The position numbers and the translations under genes are program-made. Positions 17,344-26,200 of a stretch of 37,988 bases of DNA are shown piece after piece. The notes under the pieces were generated by a model that was not told where the DNA came from, made no database searches, and saw only the letters and a list, made by a program, of their open reading frames with translations. Within the stretch, counting starts at the first letter, position 1. Each line of letters opens with the position of its first letter. The stretch comes from Bacteroidia bacterium (GTDB lineage: Bacteria > Bacteroidota > Bacteroidia > Bacteroidales > JAPLDU01). The stretch lies in assembly GCA_026391255.1 (NCBI GenBank), contig JAPLDU010000026.1, forward strand, positions 1 through 37,988, written 5' to 3'.

Positions 17344-19980
17344 TCATTGTAAATTATCAAACCAGCTTTTTTGTTTCTGGTACTTCAGATCTTTTAAAAC
17401 GGAGGCTTTTACATTAATTGAAAAACTGTACATCTGGTGAGCGCCAAATGGCACCCAGTTGAACTTCATTTCCCAGCAATGTAAGTCACGATAAATATCC
17501 ACCGTAGTATAAGTCATTTTTTTGCTGTCGAAATCATAACCCGAAGAAAATCCGATCTTCCATTTGGGAGTGAGGTTGACATCACCTGAAAATCGCATAG
17601 TCTGAGTCACCTTGGAGACATAAGCCGGTTTTGTATAATTCCAGGAATAATCTACCCGGATTGACCATGGAATATTTATATCAAAATAATCAGGATTATA
17701 ATCATTATTAGCAGATTGCGGAATATTTTGGTTTGATTGGCCGGTTGTACCGGTCTGGTTTTGCTTATCATTGCTCTTTTTCTTTTCCGGCGCTTTCATT
17801 GAAAAACCCAGTGACAGATTTGCATCAGTCAACCTTCCGAAGCTTCTGTTTTTATCATACTCAAATTGATTGATCCTCCTGCCGGCACTATCAATGGCAT
17901 AAGGATCAAGAGTACCGCCAAATGTGATGTTCAGGTTTTTAAATAAAGTGGTTCGTCCGTTAATAGTTACCGGCGACCAGTTCATTGAATCTTTAAAAAC
18001 ATCATAAGATGTTGATATCGAAAAACTTTCAAGTATCTTTATTTTCTTTTCCTCATTTACTGTGTCATTGGGTGTCTTTACCTTCATTTCAAGGTTATTC
18101 CCCAGGTTTAAAGAAACAATTCCGTATTTTTTTGCTGAAATAGGGCCACCATAAATGCCCTGATCAAAAATGGAATATTTCTGTGTATTTCCCAAGGTAT
18201 CTGACTGAACAGTCTTATAATAAGCGGGATTATCTCTTCCCATACCTGGTTTAAAAGCGAAACTTATTGTCGGATTAAAAACATGCCTGATAGCTTTGAT
18301 CTTCGAATTTCTGAACAAATACATACCATAAAAAGTCGGGCTGATGCTCAGGTTTAGTGTAGGTGTAACTTGCTGAGCGTATATCAATGAATGAACTGTA
18401 TTAGTTACCACGCCTCTTGAAATAGTGTCAGTTCCACTGATATGTGTCTGACCATACCACGTTTTATTTATATGACTGGAGTACAACCAGCCGGTGTAAT
18501 CTACTTTTGGTGTAAGTGTAATAAATTTTAAAAGTTTAAAATTTGCACTTACCGGTATATCATGCTGAAATCCATTATTGAAATCTTTTATTGTTGTTTT
18601 CTTGAACAGAAGCGAGTCGTATGTACTGAGCCTGTTATCGAGTTTAGAACTATATGATACCTCAATATTCTCGTACCATTTAAAATCGGAAGTCTTTCCT
18701 TTGGTGCGGAACGGATATTGCCTGTTCATATTAAAAGTGAGCGAAGGTAAAGTAAAATCGATGGTTTTGTCAAGGCTATTCTGGGTGTGACGCAGATTGG
18801 CGGAAAAATTGAAAATATCTCCCCAGTGTTTACTGAAAGAAATACTCGATGATTTGGTATTGCTTAAGTAAGAACCTGAGTTATAGGTATTGTTATGATC
18901 AAAAGCAGTGGAACTGATATTTACATTAGCCGAAAAGGTACGGGTAGGATTTGCCTTTGAATCCTGTATATGCGACCACATCAATGAAAAATCTTTAGAA
19001 GTGGAATAACCTCGTAAGCCCTTTTCACCAAAAATATTACTGTAATATTGTGCATCAAGGTAACCGTTAAATACATATCTGTCTTTATAATTTGAATGCA
19101 TCTTCAAACCCCAGGTGCCTTTTGAATAAATGTCAGCTCTGGTTTGTAAATCAGCATAATCACTCAATGCAAAATAATATCCGCCATTACGAAGAAAAAA
19201 ACCCCTGTTGGTTTCTTCTCCGTATTCCGGGATCAGAATACCCGATGAGTTTTCCCTTTTATTAGGGAAAAAGCCAAACGGAATACCAATCGGAGTCGGA
19301 ACATCAGCAATGACAAGATATGCCGGACCTGAAATTATCTTGTCTTTGGGAATTACTTTTGCTTTGGTGAGTGCTATATAGTAATGCGGATTTTCAAGGT
19401 CGCAGGTAGTATATTTACCATTCCTGATATTTACAATATCCGTGGATTCCTTTTTGGTCACTTCACTGTGAAGAAATCCCTGTTGCTGCTTGGTAAAACC
19501 ATTAATTATATACGCTTTCTTTGTCTTGAAATTGTAATACATTTCCGATGCATCAACAACATCATCACCTTCCTTGTAATGAGGTTTCCCACTGATTTTA
19601 CCTGTAGAATCGGGTCCTCCCCTTGCATATAATTTATTGTTGCCAAGATCAATCTCTATATAATTGGCTTTAAGTTCAATATTTTTATAGTTGATTTGTG
19701 CATCTCCGTATAGATACATCATCTTACTGTTAACCATAAAAATAATGGAGTCTTTTGCTTTATAATCTATGGGTGAATCAACCGTATCGGTTTTAGGTTT
19801 ATCCTTTGCCCGTGAGGCAAGCGAATCGTTTACAGCTTTCATCCTGCTGTTAAAACGATCTGTTGATCCGGTTCCCTGAAGAGCTTTGTTATCAGGTTCT
19901 GAAACCTGACCATACCCGGCAGAAATCAGCACAGGAAACCAGATAAATATCGCAACTATTTGAATTAATTTGGAATACAA
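17344..19980 (-). CDS. lptD: LPS-assembly outer-membrane protein LptD (Bacteroidota type)
   Basis: 878 residues with a signal peptide (about 1-24, ending SAGYGQ). An N-terminal OstA/LptA-like beta-jellyroll (about 75-200: MYLYGDAQINYKNIELKANY, MYYNFKTKKAYIINGF) precedes a long region rich in alternating hydrophobic/polar strands typical of a 26-strand barrel. PTPIGIPFGFFPNKRENSSGILIP (about 235-258) is the signature segment linking jellyroll and barrel in this family. LptD inserts LPS into the outer leaflet with LptE. It is divergent from the amidase gene (132-bp gap) and coupled to fmt downstream. A Gln/Asn-rich stretch near residue 745 is a likely loop. Confidence 0.9.
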   Translation of the reverse strand: MYSKLIQIVAIFIWFPVLISAGYGQVSEPDNKALQGTGSTDRFNSRMKAVNDSLASRAKDKPKTDTVDSPIDYKAKDSIIFMVNSKMMYLYGDAQINYKNIELKANYIEIDLGNNKLYARGGPDSTGKISGKPHYKEGDDVVDASEMYYNFKTKKAYIINGFTKQQQGFLHSEVTKKESTDIVNIRNGKYTTCDLENPHYYIALTKAKVIPKDKIISGPAYLVIADVPTPIGIPFGFFPNKRENSSGILIPEYGEETNRGFFLRNGGYYFALSDYADLQTRADIYSKGTWGLKMHSNYKDRYVFNGYLDAQYYSNIFGEKGLRGYSTSKDFSLMWSHIQDSKANPTRTFSANVNISSTAFDHNNTYNSGSYLSNTKSSSISFSKHWGDIFNFSANLRHTQNSLDKTIDFTLPSLTFNMNRQYPFRTKGKTSDFKWYENIEVSYSSKLDNRLSTYDSLLFKKTTIKDFNNGFQHDIPVSANFKLLKFITLTPKVDYTGWLYSSHINKTWYGQTHISGTDTISRGVVTNTVHSLIYAQQVTPTLNLSISPTFYGMYLFRNSKIKAIRHVFNPTISFAFKPGMGRDNPAYYKTVQSDTLGNTQKYSIFDQGIYGGPISAKKYGIVSLNLGNNLEMKVKTPNDTVNEEKKIKILESFSISTSYDVFKDSMNWSPVTINGRTTLFKNLNITFGGTLDPYAIDSAGRRINQFEYDKNRSFGRLTDANLSLGFSMKAPEKKKSNDKQNQTGTTGQSNQNIPQSANNDYNPDYFDINIPWSIRVDYSWNYTKPAYVSKVTQTMRFSGDVNLTPKWKIGFSSGYDFDSKKMTYTTVDIYRDLHCWEMKFNWVPFGAHQMYSFSINVKASVLKDLKYQKQKSWFDNLQ

Positions 19981-20112
19981 ACCAGATATACTATTTTTGT
20001 CTTTTATTTAGTTTTTTACCCGAACTGGTAAAGATGAAAAGAAAATATTGATTGATGTGCGGTGACAACTGAAGAATAATCTTATTTTTCACATTCACTA
20101 TTTTTTTCACGA

Positions 20113-21381
20113 ATGTCGGAAAAGCAATTAATAATTCGCCTCATGACAATATCCAGGTTATTTACTGATAATCATTACCGAACAACAAACAAACGGATCA
20201 AATTATTATTTCTTGTTGTTTTCTTTTTTATCCTTATTATTCCTGGTATTTATTCACTAAATAGTGATAAGTTCGTTGTGGTAATTGATGCCGGTCATGG
20301 TGGGCATGATCCCGGAACAAGAGGCCAGCTTGCCCAGGAAAAAAATATCACCTTAGCCATTGCCCTGAAAATTCAAAAGTTAATCATTAATAATCAGCCT
20401 GATACAAAAGTTATTCTGACACGAAGTACCGATGTTTTTATTCCCTTATATGAAAGAGCGGGAATTGCCAATAAAAATAATGCTGATCTTTTCATTTCCA
20501 TTCATGTAGATGGGATTAAAAATCATTCTATTACCGGAACCTCCTCCTTTGTGATGGGATTACATAAGACCGATGAAAACTTTGAAGTCGCAAAACGTGA
20601 GAACTCCGTTATATCCATTGAGGATAATCATACTACACAATATGAGAACTTTGATCCTAATTCCGCTGAATCATATATCATTTTTAGCCTGATCCAAAAT
20701 AAGTACCTCGAACAAAGCCTTTCATTGGCTACAAAAATCCAGAATCAATTCAGAAACAGTTACAGCCGGGTTGATCGTGGAGTAAAACAAGCCGGATTCC
20801 TGGTACTGTGGAAAACAACGATGCCAAGCGTTCTGGTGGAGACAGGCTTCCTTACGAATCCTGACGAGGAAAAATACCTGATGTCGGAAGCAGGCCAGGA
20901 ATTTATAGCAGAATCAGTATATAAAGCTTTTGTTGATTACAAAAACGAGATTCAGAGTAAAACTATTATCAATCATATGGTTGATAAACCCAAAAGTGAT
21001 ACTTTTGTTGAAATTAAAAAACCGGGTTCTCAAAAAATTGCAGAGGTTAAGAGAGACTCAATTAAACAAGAAACTTCAAATATCAGTAAAACATTACCTC
21101 TGCCTGAAGAGAAGAAAATTAATAGCAATTTGGTATGCTATAAAGTTCAAATTGCTTCATCACCAAAAAAATTAGGTACAGATCCAAAACTGTTTAAGGG
21201 AATAAAGAATGTTGAAGAAAATTATTATGATGGTAGCTATAAGTACACCATAGGTAATGAAACCAATTATGATAAGATCAATATATTGCTTAAAACTACC
21301 CGAAGGACTATTCCCGATGCTTTTGTTATTGCAATAAAAAATGGGCAGAAAATCCCATTGAAGGAAGCCCGTAAACAATAA
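20113..21381 (+). CDS. N-acetylmuramoyl-L-alanine amidase (Amidase_3) with SPOR-like C-terminal domain
   Basis: 422 residues. A hydrophobic segment (about 29-47) acts as signal or anchor. The catalytic domain carries the zinc ligands and acid in the usual places: DAGHGGHDPGTRG (His62), Glu76 in the QEKNI segment, FISIHVDG (His131) and VLVETGFLTN (Glu243). It cleaves the amide between MurNAc and the stem peptide. After a linker rich in Lys/Ser (about 272-338), residues about 339-416 form a small SPOR-like domain (YKVQIASS...PDAFVIAIKNGQKIPL). The next gene ends in a clearly related domain. The start is ATG at 20113; an alternative ATG at 20143 is possible. Confidence 0.93.
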   Translation: MSEKQLIIRLMTISRLFTDNHYRTTNKRIKLLFLVVFFFILIIPGIYSLNSDKFVVVIDAGHGGHDPGTRGQLAQEKNITLAIALKIQKLIINNQPDTKVILTRSTDVFIPLYERAGIANKNNADLFISIHVDGIKNHSITGTSSFVMGLHKTDENFEVAKRENSVISIEDNHTTQYENFDPNSAESYIIFSLIQNKYLEQSLSLATKIQNQFRNSYSRVDRGVKQAGFLVLWKTTMPSVLVETGFLTNPDEEKYLMSEAGQEFIAESVYKAFVDYKNEIQSKTIINHMVDKPKSDTFVEIKKPGSQKIAEVKRDSIKQETSNISKTLPLPEEKKINSNLVCYKVQIASSPKKLGTDPKLFKGIKNVEENYYDGSYKYTIGNETNYDKINILLKTTRRTIPDAFVIAIKNGQKIPLKEARKQ

Positions 21382-21418
21382 AAATAAGGTGTAACTTTAC
21401 ACTGAAAAATATCAGATT

Positions 21419-22666
21419 TTGAAAATAAAAAAAGAAATAATTATTGGTTTAGTTGTTATCGCCTCACTTTGTTTATTGGTTGTGGGATTTAATTTTCTGA
21501 AGGGAAGACTCATTTTTCAGAACAATCGTATTTATTATGCCGTATACAATAAAATAGGAGGATTGATTACTTCCAGTCCTGTCCTGATCAACGGCTTCAA
21601 AATTGGACAAGTTAATGATATTCATTTTCATCCTGATAAATCCGGAAGGTTGGTAGTTGCGCTGCTTTTGAACTCCGATATACAAATTCCGGAAAATTCA
21701 ATCGCTAAAATATACAGCCTTGACCTTATGGGAACAAAAGGCATTGAGATTACCTTTTCCGACTTACACGGCTATCTGCATCCCGGTGATACTCTTAAGA
21801 CATCTATTGAAAGAGAACTGAAAGAAGAAGTAAATGCCCAGATGATTCCTTTAAAGAATAAAGCCGAAGAACTAATGAGTACTTTTGATTCTCTTCTTAC
21901 AGCTTTCAATAGTGTATTTACTGACAGTGTAAGAGAAAATCTTAAAAAATCGTTCTTTAGTATTCGTCAGGCTGTTCAAAACATCAGCCAGACAACCGGA
22001 GCAGTCAATAGTCTTGTTATAGGCCAAAGCAGCAGGATAGCCGATATTTTCACACAAATACACAATATAACTGAAGCTATTAGTAATAGCAGTAAAGACA
22101 TATCAAAAATAATAAGTAACTTTTCTTCCATAAGCGATTCACTGACTAAAATCAATTTTACCACTGTAATAAGGAATACAAACAGTACACTTATTTCCCT
22201 GAACGAAGTCATTTCGAGGATTAACAGGGGCGAAGGTACCATTGGCCTGCTTGCTAAAGACGATCAGTTATATCACAACCTACAGAATTCGTCGGCAGAA
22301 CTTTACAAGTTACTGCAGGACATCAGGGAAAACCCCAAAAAGTATCTTCATTTTTCACTGATCAGTTTTGGAAAAGATAAAAAACAGAAAGATATTTCAG
22401 CTAATCAGTCTGACGCTAAACTTCAGCACGATTCTTTCTACTCAATTCAGATTATGTCAGGTAAGACATTTATTCCTTCCGATTCTCCTGTTTTTACAGG
22501 ATTAGACAGTGTTTTTGTTTTTAACAATAACGGTTATTTCAAGTACCTCACGGGATATACACATAACATAGACAGCATTTATTCTATTAAATCAAGGATT
22601 AAGTTGCTTTTCCCTGATGCTTTTATTGTATCTTTCAAAGAAGGCAAACAAGTTCCTTTATTCTGA
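21419..22666 (+). CDS. MCE/MlaD-domain lipid-transport protein with SPOR-like C-terminal domain
   Basis: 415 residues from a TTG start at 21419; no in-frame ATG or GTG exists between the upstream stop at 21392 and this codon. An N-terminal transmembrane helix (about 5-25) precedes one MCE domain (about 36-115: YYAVYNKIGGLITSSPVLINGFKIGQV, LMGTKGIEITFS). A long helical region (about 130-320) with coiled-coil character follows. MCE proteins of this type bind lipids between membranes as part of Mla-like transport. Unexpectedly, residues about 337-415 (FYSIQIMSG...PDAFIVSFKEGKQVPLF) match the C-terminal domain of the amidase encoded just upstream. No ABC partner genes are in the window. Confidence 0.88.
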   Translation: MKIKKEIIIGLVVIASLCLLVVGFNFLKGRLIFQNNRIYYAVYNKIGGLITSSPVLINGFKIGQVNDIHFHPDKSGRLVVALLLNSDIQIPENSIAKIYSLDLMGTKGIEITFSDLHGYLHPGDTLKTSIERELKEEVNAQMIPLKNKAEELMSTFDSLLTAFNSVFTDSVRENLKKSFFSIRQAVQNISQTTGAVNSLVIGQSSRIADIFTQIHNITEAISNSSKDISKIISNFSSISDSLTKINFTTVIRNTNSTLISLNEVISRINRGEGTIGLLAKDDQLYHNLQNSSAELYKLLQDIRENPKKYLHFSLISFGKDKKQKDISANQSDAKLQHDSFYSIQIMSGKTFIPSDSPVFTGLDSVFVFNNNGYFKYLTGYTHNIDSIYSIKSRIKLLFPDAFIVSFKEGKQVPLF

Positions 22667-23163
22667 CCATCCTAAGGTATTTTCAAAGTAATGATTAAAA
22701 GCCGTTCAGACTACTTAACTGCCAAGATATCCTGATAAATGAAAGGTTTTTACTTCACTGAAATCAATGCTGTTATTATTTGCAACAATCACGGGTACGT
22801 ACCCCAGGGCAAGCCCTGGACCCAAAGTTCCGCAGCAGAGCTACGGGGTATTTACCCTCCGACTTTGTCGGGATGATTCGACTTAAAATTTTCACTTCAC
22901 TTTGTTCCTGAAAATTTAGTCTCATGAATAAAATTAGGTTGTAAAGTTTCAATGTAATTAATCAAAAAACTGCATTGAAATAACTTTCATATTTTCCCTT
23001 CAGTCCTCAGTTAAATATAGATATTCTCAAATCGCATTTTAATAAGTACATCAATACCGGCACTATTGTTCAGTTTAATATTTTCCATGGGGTGAACCAT
23101 ATGGCACTGATTCATTAAGAATCTCAAATTCTTCAGCAGATATTTGCTGAATTTATGAGAAAA
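22667..23163. repeat. Intergenic region with copy 1 of a ~220-bp dispersed repeat
   Basis: No gene is visible in this gap. 22800-23020 aligns with 32829-33045: shared blocks include ACCCCA(G/A)GGCAAGCC, TTCCG...GCAGAG, the TTCCTGAAAATT(T/C)AGTCT block near 22905-22922, and CTTCAGTC...AGTTA near 22999-23013. Within it CCAGGGC-AA-GCCCTGG and CCGAC-TTT-GTCGG can form small hairpins. Both copies lie downstream of minus-strand genes. Confidence 0.6.
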
Positions 23164-23196
23164 GAAAAGCCCGTCTCACAAAGAAACGGGCTTTTC
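23164..23196. terminator. Strong bidirectional intrinsic terminator
   Basis: A perfect 11-bp inverted repeat, GAAAAGCCCGT (23164-23174) and ACGGGCTTTTC (23186-23196), has an 11-nt loop and is flanked by T-rich sequence on the minus-strand exit side. It lies 20 bp beyond the stop of the large minus-strand T9SS gene, which it most likely terminates. It can also stop plus-strand transcripts. Confidence 0.9.
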
Positions 23197-23215
23197 ACTA
23201 ATATTTATCTTATCA

Positions 23216-26200
23216 TTATTTTGTAACAGTCATACTTTTAATTCCGGTAAATTCATCCGTAATCAGTTTATAATAATATACTCCTGATGCAAGGTTTTCA
23301 TTGACAGAAACCTTATGCAGACCGGCTTTCATATCATTGGAAATCACTGTGGATATTTGTTCACCGGCAACATTATAAATAATCAGATCAACATGAGAAT
23401 CCTTTGGAAGGTTAAAACTGATTTCAGTCACATCCCTGAAAGGATTAGGAGTATTCTGGTACAATTCAGACATAACACTCTGGTTAGAGTAGGTAGCCAG
23501 TTTACCAACCACACTGATTGCATCGGTAGTGAAATATTGGTTACCTTCAGTCCAGCTGATAACATTAACATTTTCTTCAGTATTGGTTGACTGACGCCAT
23601 ATTTTAATAGTATAAACACTGCCATTCGGACATCCTTCATTATCCTGTGTAATAGCATCATCACCAAATATTGCAATAGCCATATTAGATGAAGTAAATG
23701 TACCAGATCCGACCAGGGTATTACCGGAAAACACACCAATTTCATCGCCAATCTCAGGTAATTTATCCCAGGCATTCAATGGAATACACAGAGTCATATC
23801 ATTGCCGGTATTAAAGTTGCTGATAAAATGAATATGTGTTTCTTCCCAGGGCGCATTTTTATCGATCTGGTCAGGAGTATTTGCTAAATAATATAAAGTA
23901 CAGGCTGTACTTACTTTAATTTTATATCCTTTACCAGGATTCATAGTAACTATCTGATTGATTCCGTAAAATGGCCACCAAACTTTCCCATCTTCGTCTT
24001 TAACAATAACAACATTTGAATAAATCCCTGCCAGTTCAGTAGTAATAGCGTCCGGATTCCTCCTGAGATATCCAATAAAATTATAACCTGCAGTCAGGCT
24101 GATAGGTGTCGACTGGGCATGTACGGCACTTCCGGTAAGATTAAGTACAGCCGGGCCACTCATTTTATACTGATATCCCTGACCAACATGCAAATTACCA
24201 ATCTGATTAATAGGTGTCGGTATCGCCCACCAGAATACATTGCCTAATTGATCTTTAACTATGATCAGGTTAGCAATAACATCAGCATCAGCAGTCATGA
24301 TCGTTTGAATATTACCAGTAATATTCAGATATGTAGAGAACATTCCCCAACCGGTTCTCATTGGGATATCCTGATTTTCAGTATTAGTAACGACAACAGC
24401 ATCACTGGCTGAGCAACCGTGAAGCGTAACTGTAACAGAATAAGTCCCCACATCAGGTGTATTATAAGTCTGAGTTGTAGCGCCTGAAGACCATAAATAA
24501 GCATCATAACCAGCGCCGGCATCAAGTATCAGTGTTTCAGGAAATAATGTATTAATAGTATTTAAAAATGGATTATATGCAGTAAGATCAGTTACGAATG
24601 TGTAGTTAGTAGTTGAATTAACACAGCCATGAACATCAGTGTATGTATAAGTAACAGCATATGGTAATACATTGGCAGTGGAAGGGTTAAAACTGGCTGT
24701 TCCATTATGGTGATCCGTTAACATACCAGCAACAACCGGAGAAATACTGTAAGAACCGCTTGCACCAGAAGGGTTACCTGTCAAATTCTGAACAGAACTG
24801 TTAAGACAAACTCCGGAGGCTAATCCTGAGAAGGTAGGTGTAGGTAAGAACCAGGTATGAATGGTATCGGTACGTGTATCATTTCCGTGAGCTACGTCAT
24901 AAGCATAACTAACATTACTGGTGAAAATATAAGTTCCTGCAGCAGCCAGATTGGCTGTTGTGGCAAATGTATGATTAATGGAAGAGCTAACATTGAAATC
25001 TGCAGCAAGAGTAATGGTTTCAGTAATCACAGGACCTGCATTTACAGAATATGAAACATTGATTGGAGTACCCATTGAAATTACATCACCTGAAACATTG
25101 GTAATAGTAATATTAACAGGCTCATTTGCTGAATGGTATCCTAAACAGGCTTCTACAGGAGTGACTAAAGCTGTAACTCCAAGGTCGCTTGCATTCACTC
25201 TCTTCAGCATTACATCATCAAGCATCATATATTGTGCATCAATCGTCAAATTTCCGGTTGCTTTAAATCCAAAATAGTAAGTTCCTGTTGCCGGAGCCAC
25301 AAATTTCTGCATTGCGTATGCATAGTTTCCATTAGTAACCACATTATTGAGGTTAACAAGTAAAGTGTTCATTGAAGCAGCATTCTGACCGGTGCCATAA
25401 TAAACATCCATATTCTTGGCGGTTGCCCAAGCCGGCCAGGTAGCATACCAGAAATTCATTTCATAAGTCTGACCTACCGTCAAATTGAAACATTTTGTAA
25501 ACAACCAGTCGTTACCGCTTCCAAAAGCATATGCATAAGCATAGGCACTAATTCCGGTATGTGAATGACCGGCATCCCATAACCATGAATTACCGTCATT
25601 ATTGGCATTCTGTATCAACCAGTTTCCTGTGGAAGTAACTTCAGTTTCAAAACTGGTAAAATAAACAGAACTGAGGTTATCATAAATATTATTAACAACA
25701 TAGCCATTATAATAATCATTTGTTGCATCACCGTCACCTGTCAAAACTACCCATGCGTTGATTGTTCCACCAGCAGTAAAATCTTCTGTATTGTTAAACT
25801 GAATATTGACAGTAGTCATTGATCCGATAGCCGGAGTAGTATACAATTTGGACATAATGGGCCCTGAATTCTTTTGATAGTAAACCCAAAAGTTGGAAAT
25901 AGGAGATGTTCCCCAGTTTTTAACCTGAACTGTAACATGATCACTTGCAGTAAGATCACAACTAGTAACAGGAGCAACAATTTTCTCAAGTGAGGCATCT
26001 AATGGAAGTTTCTGGCGTAATATCAGGTTATCGATGTACGAAATATTTCCGGAGTACGCATTTGAAGCCTGGAGTGCAAGTTCGAAAGTAGTTCCGGCAT
26101 AAGCACTCAGATCATATCTCAGATTTTTCCAAACCGGAAGACCATAGGGTGATGGAATAAAATCTGTAACACCATTAATATCACTGATAGCAACTCCATT

